DNA of 64,000 nt. It comes from Planctomycetota bacterium. GTDB taxonomy: Bacteria > Planctomycetota > UBA1135 > GCA-002686595. This document shows positions 18,784 through 28,900 of the stretch, piece by piece. Numbering within the stretch: the stretch's first letter is position 1; each line of letters opens with the position of its first letter. The notes beneath the pieces were generated by a model. That model had not been told where the DNA came from and made no database searches. It was given only the letters and a program-made list of their open reading frames with translations. The stretch is from assembly GCA_002683825.1 (NCBI GenBank), contig NYUD01000038.1:33478-97477 (forward strand), written 5' to 3'. A program made the position numbers and the translations under genes.

Positions 18784-19929
18784 ATGAACTTCGCATCCAA
18801 CGCCCTCTTCACGCTCCTCGCCTGTTCCTTCCTCGCACCCGCAGCCTTCGCGCAGGAGAAGGACCAGGCGCCCTTGCGTTTCTGTCGGGTCAGCGACAGT
18901 GCGGCCAGGATCTACAACCTTCCGGACGTCAAGGGGAAGGTCATCGCCAAGCCGGCACCGAAGTCCATCGTCGCCGTCCACCGCGAACACGGCGCGGGCT
19001 GGTTGGAAGTCGAGGTCCCCGGTGGGTTCGCCGTCTGGGTGTACGGCCGCTACCTGAAGCCCACAGCCACCCCCGGTATCTACGAGGTGACGGGCAATGC
19101 CGTCAACCTGCGTCCCGAGCCCAATAGTGACGTCACGAGTTTCCCATTGCGCCAGCGCTTGCAGTCGCGCGATCAGGTCGCGGTGATCAGACAGTTCGAG
19201 CCGGACGAGCCCATGGAGGAAACCTGGGTGTGCGTCTGGTCGCCGCCGGGCGTGCGCGGACTCATGCCCGCCGATCAGGTCGAGAACCTCTCCGACCAGG
19301 AGGACGGCCACGCGCTCTGGAGTTTCGCCCTCGCGAGCGCCGGTACGGAGGCGCCGAAGTTCCTGGCGCCCCGGGACCGCATCGTCCAGCAGGGGAAAGC
19401 CGACAGGGCAGAAGAAGCCCTGAAGCAGGCGCGCCAAGAGCTCGATGTCGAGGCGGGGAAGCCGACCCCGGACTACGGTCGGGTGCGTTCCGCCCTCGAG
19501 GCCGTGGCGAAGGAGGCGAGCGGCAGTCCCGTGGCGGTCGAGGCCAACGTCGAATTGCAGCGCCTGGGCCAGCTCGAGGAGACGTTGGCCGTGAAGGAGG
19601 AGTTGTACCGTGAACGCGAGCGCCGTCGGCTCGAAGCGCTCGATGCCCAGAGACGAGTTTGGGAACGTAGCCGCCGGCTGGACCCCTTGCGCGAGGTTTT
19701 TGTCGCCCGCGGTGTTCTCGAGCGGCAGGTGGGAAGCACTGGCGACGAACGCTACTTCTTGCACTACGGTGGCGAAACCCGTGCGGAGCTCTTGTGCTCG
19801 TCGAGACGGTATGACTTCTCGCGCTTCGACTCCTACGAGATCGGGGTCAAGGGAGCGAGCGCCGGCGAACTCGAGCCGGGAGTCGATCGCATCGACGTCG
19901 CTCGCCTGGAGGTCATCAGGCGTAGGTAG
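18784..19929 (+). CDS. secreted protein with SH3-like repeats and a coiled coil
   Basis: 381 residues with a clear signal peptide ending AAFAQ. Two bacterial SH3-like segments follow: ~residues 30-95 (RIYNLPDVKGKVIAK) and ~100-160 (VNLRPEPNSDV). The central part, ~190-300, is Arg/Glu/Ala-rich helix, probably coiled coil, and the last ~70 residues are a beta-rich tail. SH3-like domains of this type often bind peptidoglycan, so an envelope role is plausible. No catalytic domain is seen. It is followed 15 bases later by a tiny Cys-containing gene. Confidence 0.82.
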   Translation: MNFASNALFTLLACSFLAPAAFAQEKDQAPLRFCRVSDSAARIYNLPDVKGKVIAKPAPKSIVAVHREHGAGWLEVEVPGGFAVWVYGRYLKPTATPGIYEVTGNAVNLRPEPNSDVTSFPLRQRLQSRDQVAVIRQFEPDEPMEETWVCVWSPPGVRGLMPADQVENLSDQEDGHALWSFALASAGTEAPKFLAPRDRIVQQGKADRAEEALKQARQELDVEAGKPTPDYGRVRSALEAVAKEASGSPVAVEANVELQRLGQLEETLAVKEELYRERERRRLEALDAQRRVWERSRRLDPLREVFVARGVLERQVGSTGDERYFLHYGGETRAELLCSSRRYDFSRFDSYEIGVKGASAGELEPGVDRIDVARLEVIRRR

Positions 19930-19944
19930 GGCGGAGTTGTCCTC

Positions 19945-20100
19945 TTGAAGCGCTTTCTGCGCAGATTCCTCAACTTCCTGCGGGGACTGGCGCCGCGTAC
20001 GCGTCCCCTGTGCGACACGTGTCGTTACGACTACGGGGACGCCTGCAATCGGCCCGAGCGCCCGAACGCGATGAAGTGTCCGGACTACCACGGACGGTAG
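19945..20100 (+). CDS. small Cys-rich protein, 51 residues
   Basis: A short frame starts at TTG 19945 with GGAG 9 bases upstream and ends at TAG 20098-20100. The N-terminal half is basic and amphipathic (KRFLRRFLNFLRGLAP). The C-terminal half has CDTCRYDYGDAC plus a later KCPDYH, so four Cys and one His could bind a metal, like a small zinc ribbon. It lies just after the SH3-like gene and converges with tgt. No family recognised; the ribosome-binding site and Cys pattern support it as real. Confidence 0.6.
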   Translation: MKRFLRRFLNFLRGLAPRTRPLCDTCRYDYGDACNRPERPNAMKCPDYHGR

Positions 20101-20112
20101 TGCGTTGCCGTA

Positions 20113-21264
20113 CTACCCCTGGGCCCGCACGATCCGTGCGCGCAAGGGTTGCATGCTGCCCGCTTGAATCGCCTCGCGGAAGTCCTCGAACAGCCGGTGA
20201 AAGAAGCGCACGTTGTGCAGCGTCAGCAGGATGGCTGCGAGCATTTCGCCGCTGGTCGCAAGGTGGCGTAGATAACCCCGGGAGTGGTGCGTGCACGTGA
20301 CGCAATCACAGTCCGGGTCCAGCGGCGAGTCGTCGGTTCGAAAGCGGCGATTGCGCAGGTTGAGGCGGCCGAGCGACGTGAAGGCCTGGTGGTTTCTGCC
20401 GTGGCGGGTGGGCGTCACGCAGTCGAAGAGGTCGACTCCCTTTTCGATGGCGTCAAAGAAATCGATGGGTTGGCCGATGCCCATCAGGTAACGGGGCCGG
20501 TCCGCCGGGAGATAGGGTGCTGAATGGGCCAGGGCGGCGCGCATGCTCGCGCGGTCCTCGCCGACGCTGACACCACCGATCGCGTAGCCCGCGAGGTCGT
20601 GGGACACGCTGGCCTCCACCGAGGCCCGGCGCAGGTCCTCGAAGACACCGCCCTGGACGATTCCGAAGAGCGCCTGGCCCCGATCCGTGCCACCGCGCTC
20701 GCGAAAGTGCCGCACGCAACGCTCCAACCACCGTTGGGTGCGCTGGGTGGACGCCTCGACCCCCGCCCGGTCGGTGGGATCGGAGGGGCAGTGGTCGAAG
20801 GCCATGATCACGTCGCCACCCAGGTCGAGCTGGAGATCCACGACCCCCTCGGGCTCGAGCCGAAGCGGCGAGCCATCCACGATCGAGCGCAGCGTGACCC
20901 CGTCCTCATCGGTGGCGGAGAGGTGTCCCAGGCTGAAGACCTGGTAGCCGCCCGAGTCGGTCAGAATCGGGCCGTCCCAGCCCATGAAGCGATGCAGCCC
21001 GCCGAGTTCGCGGACCACCTCGGCTCCTGGGCGGAGGGCGAGGTGGTAGGTGTTGGCGAGCAGCATCGTGGTGCCGATCGCGCGCAGCTCCGCGGGCTGG
21101 AGTCCCTTCACGCTGGCGCGCGTCCCGACCGGCATGAAGGCCGGCGTGGGGATGACGCCGTGGGGGGTGGTGAATGCGCCCGTTCGCGCCAACGAGTCCG
21201 TGGCACGCCCCTTCTCTTCGAACGTGAAGCTCACTTCTTTGGCCGGCGGGTTCGTGATCTTCAA
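20113..21264 (-). CDS. tgt: queuine/preQ1 tRNA-ribosyltransferase
   Basis: 383 residues from a TTG at 21264 overlapping the ruvB stop (TTGA). Tgt swaps guanine-34 for preQ1 in tRNAs with GUN anticodons. The TIM-barrel motifs are present: ILTDSGGYQVFSL with the general Asp, FDCVTPTRHGRN with the nucleophile Asp, and the zinc site CDCVTC followed by a His in HSRGYLRHL. It pairs with ruvB in one transcript, a common order near the ruvABC/queA genes. Confidence 0.97.
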   Translation of the reverse strand: MKITNPPAKEVSFTFEEKGRATDSLARTGAFTTPHGVIPTPAFMPVGTRASVKGLQPAELRAIGTTMLLANTYHLALRPGAEVVRELGGLHRFMGWDGPILTDSGGYQVFSLGHLSATDEDGVTLRSIVDGSPLRLEPEGVVDLQLDLGGDVIMAFDHCPSDPTDRAGVEASTQRTQRWLERCVRHFRERGGTDRGQALFGIVQGGVFEDLRRASVEASVSHDLAGYAIGGVSVGEDRASMRAALAHSAPYLPADRPRYLMGIGQPIDFFDAIEKGVDLFDCVTPTRHGRNHQAFTSLGRLNLRNRRFRTDDSPLDPDCDCVTCTHHSRGYLRHLATSGEMLAAILLTLHNVRFFHRLFEDFREAIQAGSMQPLRARIVRAQG

Positions 21265-22331
21265 TCGACGAACAAGCTCTCTCGACCCGGACGATCCTGC
21301 ACGGGGAGCCCGATCGCGCCTCGACCCTTTTCGGTGACCCGTCGCCCGCGCGCCGTCTTCTGGATGAAGCCCTTGCGCAGGAGGTGGGGCTCGAAGACGT
21401 CCTCGATCGTGTCCTCGCTCTCGCCGATCGCCGCGGCGACGGTCTTGAGGCCGAGGGGGTCGGGATCGGCTTGGGCGAGACAGGCGAGGATGCGCCGGTC
21501 CATCTCCTCGAGACCGTTGGCGTCGACGCCGAGCCGCGCGAGCGCTTCAGAGGCGACCCGGGCATCCACGCTTCGGACCTCCTGGACCTGGGCCAGATCG
21601 CGGACGCGGCGCAGGAAGCGGTTGGCGACCCGAGGTGTACCCCGGCTTCTTTCCGCGACGAGGACGGCCGCATCGGGGGTCAGTTCGACCTCCAGGATCT
21701 TCGCGGAACGGGCGAGGATCTCGACCAGGTCCTCGGTGGGGTAGGAGGAGAGCCGTTCGAGGAGTCCGAAGCGACCGCGGAAGGGCGCGGACAGGAGGCC
21801 CTCGCGGGTGGTGGCGCCGACGAGGGTGAAGCGCTTCAGGGTCAAGGGCAGGACCCGGGCGTTCGGCCCCTGGTCCAGGGTGAAATCGACCGTGAAGTCC
21901 TCCATGGCCGTGTAGAGGTATTCCTCGACAGCGGCAGGGATGCGGTGCACCTCGTCGATGAAGAGGACGTCGCCGGTGCCCAGTTGCGTCAGGATGCCGA
22001 TCAGGTCCTTCGGCCGATCCAGGGCGGGGCCGGCGGTGGCATGCAGGGTGACGCCCAGCTCGCCCGCGAGGATGCGGGCGAGGGAGGTCTTGCCCAGGCC
22101 GGGAGGGCCGGAGAAGAGTACGTGCTCGAGGGCCTCACTGCGGCCCTGGGCCGCCTGGAGGGCGATCCTGAGGTTGCCCACCACCCGGGCCTGTCCGACG
22201 AACTCCGCCAGACCCCTCGGGCGCAACTCGTTCTCATACTCCTGCTCGCGGGGTTCGGCAGTTTTGGCGGTCAGGCCCTTCGGGACATCCGCGAAGGCCT
22301 GGCGGTTGAGGAGAGGGTCGGAGGTGCACAC
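21261..22331 (-). CDS. ruvB: Holliday junction branch migration helicase RuvB
   Basis: 356 residues if started at GTG 22331; the exact start is uncertain because GGAGG lies immediately before that codon and the frame is open further upstream. RuvB is the AAA+ motor that drives branch migration with RuvA. Seen: LRPRGLAEFVGQ, Walker A GPPGLGKTSLA, Walker B LFIDEVHR, sensor 1 GATTREGLLSAPFRGRFG and the C-terminal winged helix ending at FIQKTARGR. It is first in the ruvB-tgt pair; ruvA and ruvC are not in the window. Confidence 0.96.
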   Translation of the reverse strand: MCTSDPLLNRQAFADVPKGLTAKTAEPREQEYENELRPRGLAEFVGQARVVGNLRIALQAAQGRSEALEHVLFSGPPGLGKTSLARILAGELGVTLHATAGPALDRPKDLIGILTQLGTGDVLFIDEVHRIPAAVEEYLYTAMEDFTVDFTLDQGPNARVLPLTLKRFTLVGATTREGLLSAPFRGRFGLLERLSSYPTEDLVEILARSAKILEVELTPDAAVLVAERSRGTPRVANRFLRRVRDLAQVQEVRSVDARVASEALARLGVDANGLEEMDRRILACLAQADPDPLGLKTVAAAIGESEDTIEDVFEPHLLRKGFIQKTARGRRVTEKGRGAIGLPVQDRPGRESLFVD

Positions 22332-22737
22332 CTCCGGATAGACTAGCCCCTGAGGGGCAACGTTCCACCTTCCTTGACAGGCCCGGCCCCCCGCATAGAC
22401 TGGCGTCGGCCCTGTTTGTGGCTCCCGTGTGGCGCCTCGGACCCGTTCTCCGGACGGGCGGTGCAACAGCGCACACGCTCGCTCTCTCGAGATCGCGCAT
22501 GCGGGCCCATGGAAAGCAGAGTATGCCCTGATGAGCCTCCGTAACCTACTAATTGTCAAGGGGTAACGGTTGTACCTCAGGTTGCCTCCGGCCGCTGGCA
22601 CAGCGCTTGCAAATACCTCCGTACTCCAGCTCCTCGGCCAGCGGCCCCGCGTCGGACGTTCTCGGCGGTCGGTCCCTCGGAGTCGGGAGGCTGATCGCCA
22701 GCACGTGATCCAAAGGAAGAACTCAAGAAGCCCTGCC
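22332..22737. other. 406-bp divergent intergenic region
   Basis: It lies between ruvB (minus) and the first giant lipoprotein gene (plus). It has a GGAGGTG..CACCTCC-type palindrome over the ruvB start (22322-22337). No confident promoter, RNA or gene is visible, although frames are open on both strands. Confidence 0.5.
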
Positions 22738-25700
22738 ATGAATCTCCGTTCGACCCTGCCCCTTCTCGGTCTCGGCGTGTTCTTTCTTTCCGCCTGTGGC
22801 AGCTCGACTTCGACGACACAAAGCGTCTTCGAGATCACGGAGGCCTCCAATGGTTTCGGGCGACTCCTGCCCTACACCATCCCCGTCGCCAACAGCCTGG
22901 GGTTGCCGACCGCGGAAGTGATCGAGATTCGCAATATCGAGGATTTGCTCGACAACCTGACCCCGGCCAATCCGATCAATGCGCCGACCGAATGGCGGAC
23001 CACAGCGATCCTGCCCAACAACGTCTCGGGCAATCACTTCATCTACGTGCGCTTCAACCGGAACCTCGACGTGGCCTCGATCCTGAGCGGCGCCGGGGGC
23101 AGCAACACGCTGCTGGGGAGCATCGGAGTCATACGGGTGATCGACCCGAGCACGGTCGAGCCCCTGTCCGGTATCGGCTTCGTAGGTGGCCGGACCTTCG
23201 GTCCCGGTCTGGATCCCGATAGCCCCGGTGACCTGCTCCTCGAAAGGTGGGTTTCACGCTCGCCCCAGGGCGCGCTCACGGCCGAGGACTTGGACGGTGC
23301 CGAGCCCGGTCTGGGCTTCCCCGGAACCCAGGGTGGATTCGCCGGCGACAGCGTCCTGGTCGACAACAACACATTTGTGTTCGTGGCGGATACCGATGGG
23401 GACCTCACCACCCACGAGACCTTTCCGGACAACGCCCAGATCCAGTTACGGATCGGCACCAGCGTTCTCTCCATCGGCGGCGAGAACCTGGCCGAGACGG
23501 GACTCGCCGCCTCGACCGTCGGACCCGATCAGGTCGGCCCCGAAGTCCAGGTCTCCGGCTCTTTGCAGACGCCGCTCACGATCCCCAGCGACGGGGACAT
23601 CGACGTCGATCCGAGGACAAGCATCGAGATCACCTTCACCGAACCCATTCAGTTGCTCACGGTCGGCAGCCTGGACGACGGGACGCCACCCAGCGTCACC
23701 GGGGCCGTCCTGCTGGAGTTCGGGCCCTCGACGGGAAAGGTCGGCGTGCCTTTCCACGTGCGGCCCTTTTCGATGCTGGACCTCTCGCGCCTGGAGTTGA
23801 CCCCGGTCTTCCCCTTCCCGGGTTCGGGCCCCGTGCTCCCTGGCTCCGAGATGGATTGCGGAGGTTTCTCCGTCATCGACCTGAAGGTGAACACGGCCCA
23901 GTTCCAGGATCTGTGTGGGAACGCCAACACCCTGGCGCCGGGCGCGAGCTTCACGACGGGCACCGGGTCGGGGCTCGTCAACGCTCCGATCACGCCCGAG
24001 GCGATTTACATCGGGCGTAGGGGCTCGAATCCGGGGATCTCGATCATCGACCTGAACGGATTCGGGGGCGGTACGGGAAACCCGACCTACGACCAGGAGA
24101 CGCCCATCGTCCAGGGCAGCACCAACTATCCAAACAACCCCAACGTCGCCCTACAGGGTGCGGCTCTCATACCTCCGCTCGCCCGGGGCACCTGTACGTT
24201 CAACGGCGGGTCCCAGGGGCCGATGACGTTGACCCGCGACTCGAACCTGAACACTCTTCTGGCGACCTTTCCGGTGCTCGAATCGATCGAAGACATGGCG
24301 ATCGGGCACTCCCTGGACATGACGTTCAACAACGCCTCCCCCTTCGGATGTCAGGCCGGTGGAGGAAACATCTGTGCCCTGACCGGTCTCAAGCGGGTGT
24401 TCGTGGCTTTCGGTACCGCGGGCACCCTCACGCAGTCCGCTGCCGCCATTGCATCCTTGACCATCATCGGTGCCGAAAACCTCGCGTCCTTTGCACCGCA
24501 CCCCAATCCTCCGCCGATCGTCTTCCCGCCGCTCTGCACCTCGCCCTTCATCGCGAGTCAGGAACCGACATCGGTCGATTCGACGGTCGCATCATCGAAC
24601 CAGCTCGTGCCGGGCAGCAATCGATTCGGCGACCCCTCGATCAACCAGCCGCCGCAGAACATCCTGGCGGCGGTCCAGACCGCTTTCTTCCGCGGGCCGA
24701 GTCCGCCCTGGCCCCAGGCGTCCCAGTGCAACGCCATAGGCGCGGGGGCCCTGCAAACCGTCTGGTACAACATGCGCCAGCAAATCGGCCAGTTTCTCTA
24801 CGTGGTCGACCGCGTGGGGGGCGAGGTCGTGGTGCTGAACTCGAACCGCTTTACGTTGATCGATCGCATTCGCCTGCCGGACCCGACGTCCCTGGCCATG
24901 TCGCCCAACCTGGATCTCCTGGCGGTGACCAATCAAAGGGCCGACCTCGTTTCGTTCATCAACATCAACCCGGGCTCGGCCCGCTTTCACGAAGTGGTGC
25001 GCACCACCCGCGTTGGGACCGGTCCAACGGGCATTGCCTGGGATCCGGGCAACGAGGACATTTTCGTCTGCAACCAAGGCGGGGGTACGGTGTCGATTTT
25101 GTCGGCCTTCACGCTCAATGTTCGCAAGACCCTTCTCAACCAGATTTCGTCGCCGATCGACGTGGCCATCACGCCGCGCCAGTTCGGCTTCGGCCTCAAC
25201 CGCGGTGTCTACTTCGCCTACATTCTGAACCAGAACGGCCGGGTGGCCTTCTTCGAATCGGGACCAGACGGTGTCAATGGTTTCGGCTTCGACGACGTGA
25301 TCGCCACCTTCCCGATGGTCTTCAATCGGCCGAAGGCCATTCAGCCCTCGTTGTCGGAGCTCAACTCGGCGGTCTGGATCGCGCACGAGAATCCGCTGGA
25401 CCTCGAGGGCAACCAGACCGGACAGTCAGGTGGTGCCATCTCCCTGGTGGGTGTCACAGGAGGGATCTCGGGAATCATCCCGTTGACCTTCGGCGCATTC
25501 TTCGATCCCTCGCTGCGGGATCTCGAGATCGGCATTCGGGCCGCCACCGGCGAGGGTTCCCTGGGTCTTTCGGGGGTGCCGGTCGACATCGCCTACGACA
25601 ACCTCGTCAACAATAGCGCCCTGGCCAATTTTTCCTCGCCGTTTTCCTCCGGATCGCCATTGCCTTACAACGGCAAGTCCATCGTCAAGGCCGGCGGGCT

Positions 25701-25875
25701 TCAAGCGGAGTTTCCGCAGTTCATGTTCCTTCCGATCCCCGGAGAAGGTCTCGTCGATGTGATCGAATTCGAGACAGGTACGCTCCGGCGCTTCGACACG
25801 AACGTGTTCGAGTCCGGGGTTCAGTCCTTGAGCGTTCCCAACGCTAACATCGTGGTCGACTACTTCCGTCAGTAA
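22738..25875 (+). CDS. large Ig-like / beta-propeller lipoprotein, paralogue 1
   Basis: 1,045 residues from the ATG at 22738, chosen because a lipoprotein signal follows (LLGLGVFFLSAC). After the lipid-anchored Cys come beta-rich regions. One is an SbsA-like Ig domain at ~residues 280-350 (DVDPRTSIEITFTEPIQLL), a type common in cell-surface proteins. The C-terminal third, from ~residue 680, looks like a YVTN-type propeller (FLYVVDRVGGEVVVLNSN, LAMSPNLDLLAVTNQ, IFVCNQGGGTVSIL). It ends DYFRQ. Probably surface-exposed; ligand unknown. The next gene, 27 bases later, is a paralogue of the same size and layout. Confidence 0.85.
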   Translation: MNLRSTLPLLGLGVFFLSACGSSTSTTQSVFEITEASNGFGRLLPYTIPVANSLGLPTAEVIEIRNIEDLLDNLTPANPINAPTEWRTTAILPNNVSGNHFIYVRFNRNLDVASILSGAGGSNTLLGSIGVIRVIDPSTVEPLSGIGFVGGRTFGPGLDPDSPGDLLLERWVSRSPQGALTAEDLDGAEPGLGFPGTQGGFAGDSVLVDNNTFVFVADTDGDLTTHETFPDNAQIQLRIGTSVLSIGGENLAETGLAASTVGPDQVGPEVQVSGSLQTPLTIPSDGDIDVDPRTSIEITFTEPIQLLTVGSLDDGTPPSVTGAVLLEFGPSTGKVGVPFHVRPFSMLDLSRLELTPVFPFPGSGPVLPGSEMDCGGFSVIDLKVNTAQFQDLCGNANTLAPGASFTTGTGSGLVNAPITPEAIYIGRRGSNPGISIIDLNGFGGGTGNPTYDQETPIVQGSTNYPNNPNVALQGAALIPPLARGTCTFNGGSQGPMTLTRDSNLNTLLATFPVLESIEDMAIGHSLDMTFNNASPFGCQAGGGNICALTGLKRVFVAFGTAGTLTQSAAAIASLTIIGAENLASFAPHPNPPPIVFPPLCTSPFIASQEPTSVDSTVASSNQLVPGSNRFGDPSINQPPQNILAAVQTAFFRGPSPPWPQASQCNAIGAGALQTVWYNMRQQIGQFLYVVDRVGGEVVVLNSNRFTLIDRIRLPDPTSLAMSPNLDLLAVTNQRADLVSFININPGSARFHEVVRTTRVGTGPTGIAWDPGNEDIFVCNQGGGTVSILSAFTLNVRKTLLNQISSPIDVAITPRQFGFGLNRGVYFAYILNQNGRVAFFESGPDGVNGFGFDDVIATFPMVFNRPKAIQPSLSELNSAVWIAHENPLDLEGNQTGQSGGAISLVGVTGGISGIIPLTFGAFFDPSLRDLEIGIRAATGEGSLGLSGVPVDIAYDNLVNNSALANFSSPFSSGSPLPYNGKSIVKAGGLQAEFPQFMFLPIPGEGLVDVIEFETGTLRRFDTNVFESGVQSLSVPNANIVVDYFRQ

Positions 25876-25902
25876 TCTCCCCTGGCTCATCCAGCTTTCG
25901 TC

Positions 25903-28900
25903 ATGCTGCACTCGAAGACACTCGTCGCCATTGCGCTCGGTTCCTTCCTCCTTGCCTCCTGTGGGGCCGGGGCGAACGCAACCACCAATCCGGATGGAAC
26001 CAACGAGGGCGGCGGCATGACGCTGCTCGGGGTTTCGAATGGTTTTGGGGGGCTTCTGCCGCACCGAATCGCGGTTGTTGGTCCGGGCGGAATGCCGTCC
26101 TCGGCGATCATCGACATTACCGAGATCGATGACCTGCTCTCGAACCTCACGCCGACGAATTTGATCATGCCGGTGACGGAATGGCCCGTCGAGACGATCC
26201 TTCCCAGCAACATTCAGGGCAACCACTTCATCTACGCGCGCTTCAGCCAAGACATCGATGTCGAGTCGGTGTTGAACAAGTCGGTCGCCGCTGGGGTGGA
26301 CAACAACCTGACGGGGAGCATTTCGGTTCTGATGGTCGATGCCCTGCTCGGCGTGACCGTGCCCGTGCGCGGCGTCGGTTTTGTGGGCGGGAAGACCTAC
26401 GGTCCGACGGTCGACCCGGACAATCCGACGGCATACCTGCTGGAAGAGTGGGTCCGCGGGTTGCCCGGCCAGGGGGCGAATGCCGCCCAGGCGGTCAACG
26501 GTCAATTCCCCGGGAGAGGTTTTCCGGGAACCCCCCTCCCCGACGGTAGCGAAGCCGGATTCAACGGTGCGGGAGATCTGGTGCGTGACAATGTGTTTTG
26601 CTTTGTCGTCGACGCCGATGGCGATCTCTCGACCTATGAGTCCTTCCCCGCCGGCCTTCAGATTCAGCTGAAGATCTCCGATGCCGTGTTTTCGCAAATC
26701 GGCATGGGCTTGGCCGAGCCGGCACTCGCCTCCTCGACCGTCGGTGCCGACATGACTCCGCCCGAGGTCATGGTGGCTGGGGCGAGCCAGGTACCGATCA
26801 TTCTCCCTGGTAACGGGGAGATCGACGTCGATCCCGAGACGTTCGTCGAGGTGACGTTCACCGAACCGTTGCAGCTCCTGAGCGTGGGGGCCCTCGACGA
26901 CGGTACTCCGCCGGCGCTCTCGGCCTCGGTCATCCTGCAGTTCGGACCGTCGACCAACCAGGTGAACGTGCCCTTCAGCGTGATGCCGCTCTCGGTCTAC
27001 GACCTCAGCCGCTACCAGCTACGTCCGACTTACGGCTTCCCCGGTTCGGATCCCCAGACATCGGGTGCGGGTTGCCAGTCCTACTCCGAGGTGCGCGTGA
27101 TCGTGAACCCCGGCCAGTTGCGGGACCTGGTGGGGAACGTCAATACGCTGGCCCCTTCGACTAGCTTCGTGACTCGTGCCGGTTCGGGGCTGGTCAATGC
27201 GCCTGTCTGTCCGGACACGATCTACGTCGGTCGTGGGGGCAGTCAACAAGCGATCTCCGTGATCGACCTGAACGGTTTCGGTCAGGGTACGGGCAACCCC
27301 ACCTACGCGGGTATATTTGACCCCATCGTTCAGGGCAACTCGAACTTCCCGAATAACCCGAACCTAGTTGGCCAGGGGGCGACCATGTGCCCGCCCCTCA
27401 GTCCAGGGACCTGCACCTTCGACGGCGGTTCTTCCGGCGTGTTTACGCTGGTGCGAGACAGCGCCCTGGACGATACGGTCACCGGGTTTCCTACGCTCGA
27501 AACGGTGGGGGACATGGTGCTCGGGCACGCGCTCGATTCCTCCTTCAACAACGCCCAACCGTTCGGCTGTCAGGCCGGCGGCGGCAACATCTGTGCGGCT
27601 TCGGGTCTCAAGGCCGTCACCCTGATCACCGGCGGACCGACCACGGTGCTCCCGGTGAACGAGAACCCGTTCGTCCCGCCCTTCAAGTTCGTGATCGGTG
27701 CGGAGAACCTGGTTTCCTGGGCGCCGCACCCGAACCCGCCGAAGATCATTTTCCCGCCCCTCTGTTCGTCTCCTTTCATCCAGGGGCAGGAGCCTTCGGC
27801 GGTGGACAACATCATCCCACTGGCGGCGGGCGGCAAGGGGCTGACCAACCTGCTGACGCCGGGGCCGTTCCCCCTGGGGTTGCCCGAGATCAAGCTCCCC
27901 CCCCAGGGCCTCTTGGCCCTCGAACAGAATAACTTTTTCGAAGGCCCCTCGGTGGGGGCGACGAACCTGGCGGCGTGCAGGACATACATGATACGCCAGC
28001 AGATCGGCCAGTTCCTTTACGTGGTCGACCGCGCGGTGGGTGAGGTTGTCGTGTTCAACTCGAACAACTTTCGGATCATCGACCGGATCCGAACGCCGGA
28101 CCCGACGCGGATCGCCATCTCGCCGAACCTGAACTTTCTCGTCGTCACGAATCAGCGTGCCGATCAGGTGTCGTTCATCGATGTCGACCCCGGTTCGACG
28201 ACGTTCCACGAAATCGTCAAGACGACCATGGTAGGGTCCGGTCCGACGGAGGTCGTATGGGAGAGTTCGAACGAGGACATCTTCGTTTGCAACGAAGGCG
28301 ACGGGACGGTCACGATCGTTTCCTCCTTCAACCTGGAATCCCGGAAGATCCTGCGCAACCAGATCAGCCATCCGATCGCGGTCGTGACCACACCTCGCCA
28401 GACCAGCTTCGGCTTTTTCCGCGGCGTCTACTTCGCCTACATCCTCAACCAGGATGGGCGGGTTGCCATCTTTGAGTCCGGACCGGACGGAATCAACGGA
28501 ATCGGCTTCGACGATGTCATCACCACCCTTCCTTTCACCTTTTTTCGTCCGAAGACGATCCAGCCCGATCTCACCTCCCTCACTTCGGCTATTTGGGTTG
28601 TGCATGAGAACCCGGTGGATCAGGACGGTCTGCCCATCGGTGTCGGAGGCGCGGTTTCCAACGTCGGTATCTCCGGAGGGAATATCGGTCCGGCTCCGCT
28701 GGACCCCGGCATTTTCGGCAACCCTCAGGCACGAGACCTCGAGTACGGCGTGTTCTACTCGCTCGGCGAGGGCCCCGAGGGTCTCTCCGGTATTCCGGTC
28801 GATATCGCCTTCGACAATCAGCGTAACCTGACCGCGCTCAACAACTTCGCCACGCAATTTGCGCCCGGCATCAACATCTCGATCAACGGCAAGAGCCAGG

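Noticed and set aside
22322..22337. Palindrome over the ruvB start as a LexA or other operator
   Set aside because: GGAGGTG..CACCTCC pairs well, but it coincides with the ribosome-binding region and fits no operator I know.
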